Notes: a model not told the origin generated them from the sequence alone. 64,000 nt of DNA from Verrucomicrobiota bacterium JB023 (GCA_030673895.1 JAUTCR010000058.1:62001-126000), one strand, 5' to 3'; positions 26,637 through 36,724 are shown, counted from the stretch's first letter. Translations and numbers: made by a program.

Positions 26637-29600
26637 TTAGATTTCTTCAGGCTTCATCCAGCGAAAAGAGATGAGCCGGAAGCGACGTCCCCAGTCTTTG
26701 CCTCCCTCATCGTCCTCCTTGGGATTGAGGCCATAGGCATCACCCTGCATGGGCTCAGGCCATCGCTGAACGGTGGCCTCACACCAAGCCTGTGCGAGGA
26801 CTTTGCCCGAACGACTCTTCGCATCGCCGTACGCCCGTATCACGAAGGTATCCGAGCGAGCGGAGAGCCCCGGGGCAAGCACCTGGAGCAAGTCCGCCTG
26901 GGTGAGATACCCTGGCAGCCCCCAGGCGACGGTCGCGGGCTTGAGCTCCTGCTCCAGGCGTGTCGCATCACGGATATTGTCAGGATGCCAAAAGTCGGGT
27001 AACTCCGTTTGGTTATCCAGCGGATAGGCCGTCTCGAATGAACGGTTCAGACCCGACCGATCAATCGCCGCCTGGAGAGCACCCTTCTTGCCAAATTCAT
27101 CATTGGATAGACGACGGTTGACGAAATCACTGAGAGAGAGAAAGGGCCCCCGAGCCTTCACTTCGGTCACAATTGCTTCGGCCAAGTGAGTGATCTCTGC
27201 CTCATCCAGCGCCCTCGCCCCGGCGAACGAGTCGTTGGACCCGGCATTGTCGGCGGCCGAATAGCCCTCCGGGGCTTCAATCAAACGGCCAAAAGGCACC
27301 TCCCCGCTGACCTGAGGCTCAGTTCCTCTCCCCGAAGAAATCACAGCCTTCCAAGCCTCGACCGAAGTCGAGTTCACATTGAACATGCCATCCATCATCA
27401 GCACACTGGCGGCTAGGTGAAAATCCCTCACCCGGTCCTCCGCTTCCTGATGATGGAGCAGTCGCATTCTGCCATTAGGCAGAGGATTGGCTGACGGATC
27501 GCGAGCGAAGCGGCGCTTGTCTGCATCGTCCCCTGTCGAGAGGAAGAAGCGATCGAACAAGGTCTGGTTAAGCTCGTAACTCAGGTCGTAGAGGACATTG
27601 GTGTTCTCTCCCCTCGCCGAGGGAATGTTTTGTAGAAGGTATTTCGCATAGTTCGCCCAAGAGGTTTGGCTATCAGAGCGTCCCTTGCCGCTATCATCCC
27701 ATCCAATGGTGTAGCGGTTCCAGCCATTGTCCTCCCGGTTGGAAACGGTCTTGCTCTCCAGCTCCGTTCCCCGGGTGTCATTGATTCGAGGATCAGCCAA
27801 CGAGTTGCCGATCGCGTAGCTCGGGGCCCACATGAATTCCGACATATTGGCGTGCTGAAAGGCGGCGAGAGACAGGATGCCTGTCTCCTCGTCGGGCAGC
27901 TCGAAGAGCACCATCTTGGTGGGTCCCTCGGAGGGAGTGCCGAAGGGGAACGTATTGTGTCCGAACGGCTGCAAGGTCAGCCAAGAGACCGCATCGTCGA
28001 AAAGGTCCCTCGTGTAGTTCCCGAAAAAGGCCGGCGTCGTGTCCGTGACATTTTCCCAAGGTGTCCGCAGGGAATAGGAGCCCCGGACATTCCAGTTTGC
28101 CATCTGCGCATCTTCGAAGTGCGGCGTCCCGGACAAGACTCCGGAACCAATCTGATTGCTCTGGGTTTCCCGGAACCAGCGCATGCGGAAGCCATCTCTC
28201 GTTCTCCGATCCGGAGGCAGGGTCGCGACCGGCGCGACGGCATCAAGCCCTTCTACGGGAACGGGGAAATTCTCCGCCCAGACAACGGGCAGCTCGCGGT
28301 TATCCCCATATTGCAGGGCACAGGAGACGAACTGGGCCATTGGGAAAGAATCAAAGTCCTCGGGCGTCCAGCTCCGGGAAGGTAGGTCGTGCTTCCACAT
28401 CATGCGGTAGTCGTGCGCTTGATTTACCCCGAAAATTTCCCGAAAACTGATAACGGGCAGAAGTAAGGATCCATTTTCTTCGGCAATGGACTCGTCCGCT
28501 CCTGGAACGGGTCGGGTGCGATTGAAGACTTGGGTATCCTTACCCGCGTCAGGTCTCAACGAGAGAAAATACCCCTTATCCGTAGCCGGGCTACCCGGGA
28601 CCAATCGATTATTACTTATCGATCTCTCATCATACGGTTGCGCGGCTGGCGGAGAGAAAACAAAGGACTCTCCCGCCGGGATGGTTGCTTCACTCATATG
28701 AAAGTAGAGGGTCCCCATTTGGGCCGATTCTTTTCCCCCCCCGGTGCGCTCATCCTTATTGGTTCGGCCTAGATACATTTTGAAATCTTCGCTCGAACCA
28801 TCCTGATAGGTCACCTCAATCTCTTTTGCTCCATTGATGAATAAACCAAGCGCTGTGGACGGCACCTTGAGAGCCACATTGTAAGGATTCCACAGGACCA
28901 CCCGGGGATAGATGTGGATCCGTAAGCGGTAGCGCCTTTCCATCCCCTGAGCATTAGGGTCGAGGTAATAACTAATCCCATAGTAGATAGAGCCCTCGAC
29001 CAAAACCGGCCGCACACTGTGATGAGCCAATTCCTTGATCGCGACTGGGCTTGGATTCGAGCTATCGTAGGCGTCAGCCATCTCGCCGGGATGGGGCTCC
29101 CGGGCTGAGAAAATCACCTCGCGCGCTGGTGCCTCGCCCTGCGATTGCTGAACCCATTGCCGCAGGACGTCGAATTGTGGAGCGACAAGATGAGGCTTGA
29201 TCGTTGCCAATCGCTGCCCGGTCCGTATCGCTTCCGCGTTATTAGCCGGCCCCAGCATTCGATCCCCAGCAGCAAGACCGGCGGAGATCACCGTGGTCCC
29301 GTCCTTGAGATCCTCCACATCACTCTGGTTATTGAGAAACCAGGTCAGGTCCCGTTGCAGCCCGCCCTCTCTGGTGTTGCACAAGACACCAAGAGAGCGG
29401 GTGGTGTAATCGTGGAAATGCTCCCGGATAGCCAGACCCTGCAAGTCCAGAGTTCCATCATCCACTAGCTTGAGGCGTTCCTCAGGCTCAATCGTCTCCT
29501 CCCATAACTCGGCATCCTGCGCCACGAGCCTTTGATATTTCTTCCCTTCATCCCCCCTCCCAGCCAGCTCCTGCCGATCGGGCGTTCCCACATTCGCGCG

Positions 29601-30245
29601 GCATCCCAAATCACCCACCCACCAGGCATAGCCTCCATCCTCATAGGGCTCAGTCGATCCGCTGCCTCGGTAGAGAGCCACCCGAGGCACCCGCACCCCG
29701 TCCGCATCAAGGTCAACGACACTCCCCCCGCCCACCAAGGTCACGCCAACTGGGCCGGCGCCCTCTCCGGGCTCAAATCGCAGTCCCCGCTTTTCATTGC
29801 CGGAAACCAACCACTCCGTGACTTCATCTTCAGGCTGCCAATTGCTTCCATCGAAAAAGCGGGTATCGGTCAGTCCACCATCCCGACTCGTGCGTTGCCA
29901 AAATGAGGCGCCTTCCTCTTCATCATCAGTCGTCTTCCAGACTCCCACCCAGTGGTTCTCTTTGATGGAGCGTCGGTCAGCCAGTAAGTTGGCCGTTGCA
30001 CTCACCCGTTGATCGGGCCCGAGGTTTTCCTGCAGGCGGCTGATGGCCAACTGCATGGCCAGGCGGGCATTGGCTCGAGCCTCCTGCAGCGGCAGCTCCC
30101 GGGAGGAAGTCCGAATTACAGTCGCACTGATTCCAAGGATACCGAGCGAGACCATGGCCAGGAGAACCATCATCGAAATCACCACAACGAGGCTAAATCC
30201 GCGCCGACCTCCAGTGTATCGATTACAAGAAACTCTATTTTTCAT
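26637..30245 (-). CDS. Verru_Chthon cassette protein A, second copy
   Basis: 1202-residue paralog of the protein at 16299. From the ATG at 30245 the leader is MKNRVSCNRYTGGRR followed by GFSLVVVISMMVLLAMVSLG, with Gly16-Phe17 at exactly the same place as in the first copy; then ARANARLAMQLAISRLQ. The C-terminal SDTFVIRAYGDA and RRFRLISFRWMKPEEI align with the other copy. The upstream in-frame start at 30308 would move the leader inside and is rejected. No Verru_Chthon B, C or D gene adjoins. It is divergent from the Ig-domain protein at 30463 and 6 bp upstream of the PhnZ-like gene. Exported, function unknown. Confidence 0.83.
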   Translation of the reverse strand: MKNRVSCNRYTGGRRGFSLVVVISMMVLLAMVSLGILGISATVIRTSSRELPLQEARANARLAMQLAISRLQENLGPDQRVSATANLLADRRSIKENHWVGVWKTTDDEEEGASFWQRTSRDGGLTDTRFFDGSNWQPEDEVTEWLVSGNEKRGLRFEPGEGAGPVGVTLVGGGSVVDLDADGVRVPRVALYRGSGSTEPYEDGGYAWWVGDLGCRANVGTPDRQELAGRGDEGKKYQRLVAQDAELWEETIEPEERLKLVDDGTLDLQGLAIREHFHDYTTRSLGVLCNTREGGLQRDLTWFLNNQSDVEDLKDGTTVISAGLAAGDRMLGPANNAEAIRTGQRLATIKPHLVAPQFDVLRQWVQQSQGEAPAREVIFSAREPHPGEMADAYDSSNPSPVAIKELAHHSVRPVLVEGSIYYGISYYLDPNAQGMERRYRLRIHIYPRVVLWNPYNVALKVPSTALGLFINGAKEIEVTYQDGSSEDFKMYLGRTNKDERTGGGKESAQMGTLYFHMSEATIPAGESFVFSPPAAQPYDERSISNNRLVPGSPATDKGYFLSLRPDAGKDTQVFNRTRPVPGADESIAEENGSLLLPVISFREIFGVNQAHDYRMMWKHDLPSRSWTPEDFDSFPMAQFVSCALQYGDNRELPVVWAENFPVPVEGLDAVAPVATLPPDRRTRDGFRMRWFRETQSNQIGSGVLSGTPHFEDAQMANWNVRGSYSLRTPWENVTDTTPAFFGNYTRDLFDDAVSWLTLQPFGHNTFPFGTPSEGPTKMVLFELPDEETGILSLAAFQHANMSEFMWAPSYAIGNSLADPRINDTRGTELESKTVSNREDNGWNRYTIGWDDSGKGRSDSQTSWANYAKYLLQNIPSARGENTNVLYDLSYELNQTLFDRFFLSTGDDADKRRFARDPSANPLPNGRMRLLHHQEAEDRVRDFHLAASVLMMDGMFNVNSTSVEAWKAVISSGRGTEPQVSGEVPFGRLIEAPEGYSAADNAGSNDSFAGARALDEAEITHLAEAIVTEVKARGPFLSLSDFVNRRLSNDEFGKKGALQAAIDRSGLNRSFETAYPLDNQTELPDFWHPDNIRDATRLEQELKPATVAWGLPGYLTQADLLQVLAPGLSARSDTFVIRAYGDAKSRSGKVLAQAWCEATVQRWPEPMQGDAYGLNPKEDDEGGKDWGRRFRLISFRWMKPEEI

Positions 30246-30462
30246 CGGATCTATCGAGGGGATGCATGAACTATCGCGACAGGTGAAATCTACCTCCTCT
30301 CCTTGCAAATTTCATTGGTGAAACTGCAAGATATGTTGACGCTTTCGCAAGCATCGCCCGTCAATTCCGACACTGATTTTTTTGTCACGATTGCGTTCTT
30401 TGCGGACCCTCTGCCAAGGGTCAAAGGACTGGCGCTGCTTCCATCAGTTAACCATCAGCGTC

Positions 30463-33400
30463 ATGAAGAACACCTCTCTCCTCGGCCTCCTCACCAGCGT
30501 GGCCATCTCACCTACAGCCTTCGCTGCGACCTTGCTCAGCGAGGACTTCGACAGCCTGGCTCCCAGCCTGGAACCCTTTGTTTCACCAACGGAAACTAAT
30601 GGCGACGGCACCGACTGGACCAGTCAGCTCCCCGCCGACTGGACCCATTCCTACGGACCGAGCCATCAACTTGGCGGTCCAACTGAATTCGATGGATGGC
30701 GGGGCCTTGACCCCGTTTCGTGGAATGCCACTGCCGAACAAGGACGGGACAACTTCACCCTCGGAAGCGGCGTTATCATGGTCGCCGATACCGATGAATA
30801 TGATGACATCAATGGTTCTGCCTTCGAGGGCACCTTGACCAGCCCGGCCATCGACCTCAGCACGGTGGACTTGGCGGGAACCCTTTTCCTCCAATTCGAT
30901 TCCAGCTGGAATGCCGAGCCTCAGGTCGGCAAGGTCTTGGTCACCTATCAAGGCGATGGTGCCAACTTCCCTGTCGAATATACCGTCATTGATTGGGATG
31001 GAGATACCAAGGCAACCGCGCTCAATGAGACCGTCTTTGTCGCATTGAACAATCCAGAGGGAGCCACCTCGGCCCAACTTTCATTCTATCATCAGGGTGA
31101 CAACAATTGGTGGTGGGCAATCGATAACATCGAAGTCTTCAACTCGGATGTCGTCATCACGGCACAACCCAAGGGACAGACCGTCTATGAAGGCTCCGAT
31201 GTCACGTTCAGTGGACTCGCCACCGACGGGCTATCTCCCAGCTATCAATGGTATCGCGGCGAGGGCAGCAGCAAGACCATCATCACGGGAGCCAACGAGC
31301 CTGAACTACAGCTCGACAATGTTTCCGCAGCCGATGCTGGCTACTACAGCGTGGAAGTTTCGGCAGGCTCCACAACCGTCTCAAGCGAAGAAATCGAACT
31401 CGTCGTCCTGCCCGTCGAGCCGGCCACAATTTACTTTAATGAGAACTTTGACTCCATCGAGTTGGGCTATCCGGTCCAGGAAGGAGCGGTCACGGGAGCC
31501 GGACCCTTCGTCGACCAAGTTTGGTCGTCCAGCCCGCCCGCAGGCTGGGTTGTTGACCGTAGCGGCGTCAACGGCATCGGAGACTCCGAGGTCGGCGTGG
31601 AAGAATGGGAGGGTTGGAACTTTGCCGATCCCGACTGGTGGTCGAGCACCGCAGGGAATCAAAGCCGGTCCGACTTCACCCGCTCCTCCTGCGCTCTCGC
31701 CGTTGTGGACCCTGACGAGTGGGATGATTTGGGCTCAGCCTCCCAGAGTGAGGCCTCCAAAGCCTCTCTTCCCGAGGAGCCACCGCTATTGGCTTCAGTC
31801 GTCAACTACGACACGACACTCACCAGCCCGGCGATCGACATCTCCTCCGCTTCACCGGATAGCTTGAAACTCCGCTTCTCTAGTAGTTGGCGCCCCGAAG
31901 ACTCCCAGATGGTGATCCTTTGGGTCTCCTTCGATGGAGGAGAAAAGCAGAAGCTTCTCCATTGGAACTCCTACGAGGGTGATGTCCTCGATGGGGGCGA
32001 TGGCATCTACAAGGATGATGCCACCAACGAGAGCGTCCTCATTGACATCCCCAATCCCAGCGGAGCCTCGAGCATGGAGCTCATTTGGGAGATGCCTCAG
32101 GCCGACAACGATTGGTGGTGGGCGATCGATAACATCCTGGTCTTCACTGGCAGCGAGCCCGCCGACGTTCTCATCGCACCAAATAGCCAGACCGTGCTTG
32201 CCGGTGGCGGCGACGTCACCTTCACCACCCAGGCCGATGGCATCGGCTCTTTCACCTACCTGTGGACTGGTCCCGGCGGAGCACCCGTGGGGTCCGACAA
32301 CCTTGATGACCCGACTAACACCATCACCATCTACGATCCCGGCCTCGACGACGTCGGCAACTATGCGGTGACCATCTCCAACTCGGCCGGCAGCATCGAG
32401 CTGTGCTCAAGGCTCTCTATCCTCCCAGCCATCTTCACCCGTCAGCCCGAAGATAAGACTGGAGAAGACGCCATCGTGGAAGGCCTCGACGCCTTCATCG
32501 ACGTTACGGTGGAAAGCTACGATCCCGAGATGAGCTACCAGTGGTATTCGGTAGACGAAAACGAAACGAAGACTCCGATCAGCGGAGCCAGCAGCGAGGA
32601 TGAAGAAATCTCATTCTCCACCCCCGCCCAGCAGAACCCTGAAACCGGGGTCTATGAGACCATGATCACCCTCTCCTACATCGAGGCTGACTTGACGACT
32701 GTGCCTGGCAGATATTGCCTGGAAGTCACCAACCAATACGGCACCGTCACGAGCCGCACTGCTGAACTTGTCGTTGTCCCAATCAACTTCACAACCCAGC
32801 CCAATCCGGCCATCGCCTACGAGGGTGATTCGGTGCAACTCGCCTCACAAGCCGACGCAGCCTACCCCATCACCTACCAGTGGTATAAGGGACTCGATGA
32901 CGACAAGGTTGCTATCGATGGTGCCACAAGCGCAAACCTTACCCTGAACCCAGTCGCGGGAACGGACAACGGCTACTACAGCGTGGAAGCCCGCTCCGAC
33001 GATGGAGAGGGCGGAATTGGCATCCTCTTCAGCAACACGGTCCGTCTGACCGTTTATGTGGATCCGGCACCATTCGAGCTCTTCTCCGAGGACTTTAATT
33101 CGCTTCCTCTCGGCAGCTCGATTGATGAGGAAAATGCGGCCGACGCCGTGTGGACCCAGACCCCTCCGGCGGGCTGGACAGCCGACAATACCGGCGTTCC
33201 CGGCTTCGGCGAAGACATCGACGGAGTCACCGAGTGGGCAGGCTGGGCCTTTACCGATTCCCTCTGGTGGTCCACCCAGGTGGATACTCAGGGCCGCGAA
33301 GAGTTCTCCAAGGGGACAGGCACGGTCATGGTCGCCGACCCCGACGAGTGGGATGACAATGAGCGACCATCTGGCACCTACAACACCTTCATCACAACGC

Positions 33401-33954
33401 CGTCCATTCCTCTCCAGGGAGCGGAAGAGAACAGCGTCGTTCTCTCCTTCGACTCCTCATGGCGATACGAGGGAGCACAAAAAGCGCAGACCGAGATCTC
33501 CTTCGATGGCGGTGAAAGCTGGGAACCACTCCTCATCTTTAGCTCGGCCACCAATAGCGCCGACTTCAAGGACCACGCCACCAATGACACCATCAGCCTC
33601 CCGGTCTTCAATCCTAGCGAAGCATCCTCGATGATGGTGCGCTTCTCTCTTGTGGATGCGGGTAACAACTGGTGGTGGGCGGTCGATAACCTCTCGGTGA
33701 CCGGCGACGTCGCGGGCGGTCTCTTGACGGTGACCGATACCGTCTTCACCCCGGGCGGAATCACCCTCACCTGGACCTCCGATTCCTCGGTCTCTTATCA
33801 AATCACTTGGTCTGACGACCTGCTTGAGTGGAATGCGGTCACCGGTCTCGAAAGCATCAGCGGCGAGAACGGCACCACCACCCGCAACGTCGACCTCAGC
33901 ACCCTCCCGGGTGGCATCCCAAGCAAAGTCTATCTCCGCGTGGAGAGACTGTAA
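30463..33954 (+). CDS. Large exported protein with three jelly-roll-like modules and four Ig-like domains
   Basis: 1163-residue protein from ATG 30463 with signal peptide MKNTSLLGLLTSVAISPTAFA. Three long homologous modules of about 200 residues (DNA about 30520-31146, 31418-32150 and 33061-33700) each contain an EDF(D/N)S-L start, a W-G-W segment, DEWDD-type sequences and end in WWWA(I/V)DN. Between them are four Ig-like domains with paired YQWY or YxW and GYYSVE or YAVT motifs. The last 70 residues hold the YQITWSDDLLEW module shared with other exported proteins of the window. Likely a surface adhesin or substrate-binding protein. It is divergent from the second Verru_Chthon gene (217 bp between) and is followed by a strong terminator. 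Confidence 0.75.
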   Translation: MKNTSLLGLLTSVAISPTAFAATLLSEDFDSLAPSLEPFVSPTETNGDGTDWTSQLPADWTHSYGPSHQLGGPTEFDGWRGLDPVSWNATAEQGRDNFTLGSGVIMVADTDEYDDINGSAFEGTLTSPAIDLSTVDLAGTLFLQFDSSWNAEPQVGKVLVTYQGDGANFPVEYTVIDWDGDTKATALNETVFVALNNPEGATSAQLSFYHQGDNNWWWAIDNIEVFNSDVVITAQPKGQTVYEGSDVTFSGLATDGLSPSYQWYRGEGSSKTIITGANEPELQLDNVSAADAGYYSVEVSAGSTTVSSEEIELVVLPVEPATIYFNENFDSIELGYPVQEGAVTGAGPFVDQVWSSSPPAGWVVDRSGVNGIGDSEVGVEEWEGWNFADPDWWSSTAGNQSRSDFTRSSCALAVVDPDEWDDLGSASQSEASKASLPEEPPLLASVVNYDTTLTSPAIDISSASPDSLKLRFSSSWRPEDSQMVILWVSFDGGEKQKLLHWNSYEGDVLDGGDGIYKDDATNESVLIDIPNPSGASSMELIWEMPQADNDWWWAIDNILVFTGSEPADVLIAPNSQTVLAGGGDVTFTTQADGIGSFTYLWTGPGGAPVGSDNLDDPTNTITIYDPGLDDVGNYAVTISNSAGSIELCSRLSILPAIFTRQPEDKTGEDAIVEGLDAFIDVTVESYDPEMSYQWYSVDENETKTPISGASSEDEEISFSTPAQQNPETGVYETMITLSYIEADLTTVPGRYCLEVTNQYGTVTSRTAELVVVPINFTTQPNPAIAYEGDSVQLASQADAAYPITYQWYKGLDDDKVAIDGATSANLTLNPVAGTDNGYYSVEARSDDGEGGIGILFSNTVRLTVYVDPAPFELFSEDFNSLPLGSSIDEENAADAVWTQTPPAGWTADNTGVPGFGEDIDGVTEWAGWAFTDSLWWSTQVDTQGREEFSKGTGTVMVADPDEWDDNERPSGTYNTFITTPSIPLQGAEENSVVLSFDSSWRYEGAQKAQTEISFDGGESWEPLLIFSSATNSADFKDHATNDTISLPVFNPSEASSMMVRFSLVDAGNNWWWAVDNLSVTGDVAGGLLTVTDTVFTPGGITLTWTSDSSVSYQITWSDDLLEWNAVTGLESISGENGTTTRNVDLSTLPGGIPSKVYLRVERL

Positions 33955-33978
33955 AAACGAGCTCCCCAGCCAATCCAT

Positions 33979-34028
33979 GGTCGCCGTGCCTGCGACTTCC
34001 CACACCCGGGCACGGCGACCTCATTTTT
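33979..34028 (+). terminator. Strong rho-independent terminator after the Ig-domain protein
   Basis: A perfect 12-base-pair stem: GGTCGCCGTGCC at 33979-33990 with GGCACGGCGACC at 34009-34020, an 18-base loop and TCATTTTTT after it. Confidence 0.9.
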
Positions 34029-34059
34029 TCCTTCTACGATAATCCTAGTGACACACCAC

Positions 34060-35934
34060 ATGAAAACGATTCTTCTGACCCTCTCTCTCCTCAGTCCTGC
34101 CATGGCGCACGACGCCACGCCCGATCCCCTCCTCTTCTACAAGTTCACTCCCCGCCTGCTGGAGCAGGACGACGCAGGCTCCAAGCCCCGCCTCAAGCCC
34201 CAATTCGGCCCCCCTCTTCAACTTTCCACCCCGCCCTTGGTCAATCAGTCCAACCAGGTCGGGCTCCGCTTCACCCGTATTCGTGAAGCCCACCGCATTG
34301 AAGCACCGGCACAGAAAGTTGCCAGCTATCTCCCCGAGACTGAGTTCACACTCTCCGCCTGGGTCACGATTGACACCCCCCAGCAATGGGGCGGCATCTT
34401 CTCCGCCGTCGAGGACAATGGAGAGAAAGAGGCCGGCTTGGTCCTCGGCTACGACGAGAAACGCCCCTTCGTCGGTCTGTCCACCAAGGGCGCGGATGAT
34501 GGCGATGGCAAGATGACCTATCTTAAGGGCGAAAGCTCCTACACGGTGGGCAAGTGGCATCACCTCGTGGCCACCTATGATGGCAGCGAACTCACCCTTT
34601 ACTTCGATGGCAAGCCCGCCGCCTCCACCACCGAGCAATCCGGCTCAATCCATTGGCCTGACGATCTTCAATCGATCTGGTTGGGCGGCTACCGTGACTC
34701 GAACGAGAACTTTCCGCACGAGGGGCGTCTCGGCCTCTTCAAGCTCTTCGACCATTGCGCGACCGCCTCTTGGGTCGCCAAGCAATATGCGGCTGGAGAG
34801 GAACTCGCTCAGTCCGAAATTGAAGGACCGGTGCCCACCCCACCGGGCATGATCGTGAAACCCTACCTGCAATGGGTTCGCCAGAATGAAGCAACCATCA
34901 TGTGGGAGACAGCCCATCCTTGCAAAGGTATCCTGCACTGGGGCTACGGCTCCGATTGCGACCAACGCATCGTCGAGGAGGAAGCTCGCACAATCCACGA
35001 GATCACGCTCACAGGTCTCGAGCCCGAGATGCTCTATTACTACTACACCGAGACACCGACCGAATCCTCACCCATCCTGACCGACGTCTCGACCTTCCAG
35101 ACCGCGACCAAGCCAGGCTCTCCCATCGCCTTCACCGTCTTCTGTGACACCCAGTCGAATCCTCATATCGTCAATCAACTCGCCGAGGCGGCATGGGAAT
35201 ATCGGCCCAACTTCCTCATCATCGGGGGCGACCTCGTCACGACTGGGAAGAACAAGTCCCATTGGACCGAACATTTCTTCCCCAATATGGATCCCATCAT
35301 CTCGCGGGTCCCCTTCTATCCCGTGCTGGGCAATCATGAGCAGAACGCCGAATACTACTATGATTACATGCACCTCCCGGAGCCGGAATACTTCTACACC
35401 TTCGTGCAAGGAGACATCCAGTTCTTCATGATTGATAGCAACAAGTCCCTCGCTCCCGACAGCGAACAATACCAATGGCTCGACGAACAACTCGCCGCAT
35501 CCGACTCAACTTGGAAGATTGCCGTTCACCATCATCCGCCCCATTCCTCGGACGACGATTATGGCAATGACTGGAAGCGTCCTATCAAGGAAGCAACCAA
35601 TGGCGACCGGAATGCCCGACAATTGACCACGCTCTACGACAAGCACGGCGTCGATATCGTCTGGACCGGGCACATCCACTCCTACGAGCGCACCTGGCTC
35701 TTACGCGAGGGACAACCTGTGGAAAAAGACGGCACCCTCTACCTCATCACCGGGGGAGCCGGCGGAGGTCTGGAGCGCTTCGGCCCCTACCGGCCAATCT
35801 TCCAACGGCAGATCCGGACCGGGCACCATTTCAGCTATGTGACCTGCTTCGGCGGCGAGCTCGATGTGAAGGCCTACGATCTGGAAGGGAAGCTTTTCGA
35901 CCACTTCACACTGCGCAAAGAGGGAGAAAAGTGA
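34060..35934 (+). CDS. Exported LamG domain / purple acid phosphatase-like metallophosphoesterase
   Basis: 624-residue exported phosphoesterase from ATG 34060 (signal peptide MKTILLTLSLLSPAMA). Residues about 50-215 form a LamG/concanavalin-like domain (EFTLSAWVTI, GKWHHLVATYDGSELTLYFDGK); 235-325 a fibronectin-like N-terminal domain of purple acid phosphatases; 335-600 the calcineurin-type catalytic domain. All metal motifs are visible: VFCDTQ, GGDLV, GNHE, HHHPPHS and GHIHSYERT. It probably releases phosphate or cleaves phosphodiesters in the periplasm or at the surface. The next gene, a secreted beta-rich protein, follows after 62 bp. An in-frame GTG at 34048 is the alternative start. Confidence 0.85.
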   Translation: MKTILLTLSLLSPAMAHDATPDPLLFYKFTPRLLEQDDAGSKPRLKPQFGPPLQLSTPPLVNQSNQVGLRFTRIREAHRIEAPAQKVASYLPETEFTLSAWVTIDTPQQWGGIFSAVEDNGEKEAGLVLGYDEKRPFVGLSTKGADDGDGKMTYLKGESSYTVGKWHHLVATYDGSELTLYFDGKPAASTTEQSGSIHWPDDLQSIWLGGYRDSNENFPHEGRLGLFKLFDHCATASWVAKQYAAGEELAQSEIEGPVPTPPGMIVKPYLQWVRQNEATIMWETAHPCKGILHWGYGSDCDQRIVEEEARTIHEITLTGLEPEMLYYYYTETPTESSPILTDVSTFQTATKPGSPIAFTVFCDTQSNPHIVNQLAEAAWEYRPNFLIIGGDLVTTGKNKSHWTEHFFPNMDPIISRVPFYPVLGNHEQNAEYYYDYMHLPEPEYFYTFVQGDIQFFMIDSNKSLAPDSEQYQWLDEQLAASDSTWKIAVHHHPPHSSDDDYGNDWKRPIKEATNGDRNARQLTTLYDKHGVDIVWTGHIHSYERTWLLREGQPVEKDGTLYLITGGAGGGLERFGPYRPIFQRQIRTGHHFSYVTCFGGELDVKAYDLEGKLFDHFTLRKEGEK

Positions 35935-35996
35935 GGATTTTGTGACCTTCCTTTTCTTTTCCTTGGAATCCCGACCCGTCATTGAGGCCGCTTCTG

Positions 35997-36716
35997 ATGA
36001 AAACACTGATCACCTTCCTGTTCGCTACCTCCCTCATATTCAATCTGCAAGCTCAGGAGGAGAAGCCTCGTGAGATGCGGATCCTCCCCCTGGGGGATAA
36101 TCCGCCTTTCCGGCAAGAGGTGCGAGACGGTGCCCGGTATGAGCTGGCTCCCGAGCCAGGCACGGTCCCTCCGCCCACCCTCCTCGTCCCAGCCGTGGGC
36201 GAGGGTGCCACGGGGAAAATCCGCCTGCGCCTCAATACGCCTAGCCAGACCATCAAGCTCCCTTCCGGCGATGAGCCGGGCAAGCTTCCCCTCAAACACG
36301 AGGACGGCAAGCCCTGGGTCGAGGTCCCCTTCACCGGTCAGTCGAAGACCCTGACACTCATCTGGCGGGGAGGAAGATTATGGAATGAAGTTCGCTCGCT
36401 CACGCTGCCCGATGGAGACCAAGCCGTGCCAGCCAATGCCTGCCGCTTCGTCAATACCACCAGCGCCCCCATCGGACTGGTCTGGGGCTCCGACAAGAAG
36501 CGACTGAAGCCCGGTGAGGTTGTTGTTCTGGAATTCCCGTCCAAGGAAACGCCCTTGGAAGTGCTTTACCCGACGCGGGGAGGCGACCTCCGGCCTTGCC
36601 TGAAGACGATCGTCGAGCAGAACGACCTCATCATGCAGCAGTTTCTCATCTATCGAGCCGATGGCGAGGATGTCCGCATGCCGGTCAAGGTTTACCCCTT
36701 CCGGGAAAATCGTTGA
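35997..36716 (+). CDS. Secreted hypothetical protein, possible paralog of the gene at 20051
   Basis: 239-residue protein from the ATG at 35997, with signal peptide MKTLITFLFATSLIFNLQA. The mature part is beta-rich; CRFVNTTSAPIGLVWGSDKK and KPGEVVVLEFPSKETPLEV are the best landmarks and the C terminus is MPVKVYPFRENR. The order of strands resembles the secreted protein at 20051-20746, although identity is low and the relation is an inference. An earlier TTG start at 35982 is possible. It follows the phosphatase by 62 bp, so they may be cotranscribed, and ends 8 bp before the convergent regulator gene. The family is not recognised. Confidence 0.6.
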   Translation: MKTLITFLFATSLIFNLQAQEEKPREMRILPLGDNPPFRQEVRDGARYELAPEPGTVPPPTLLVPAVGEGATGKIRLRLNTPSQTIKLPSGDEPGKLPLKHEDGKPWVEVPFTGQSKTLTLIWRGGRLWNEVRSLTLPDGDQAVPANACRFVNTTSAPIGLVWGSDKKRLKPGEVVVLEFPSKETPLEVLYPTRGGDLRPCLKTIVEQNDLIMQQFLIYRADGEDVRMPVKVYPFRENR

Positions 36717-36724
36717 ACGCGATC

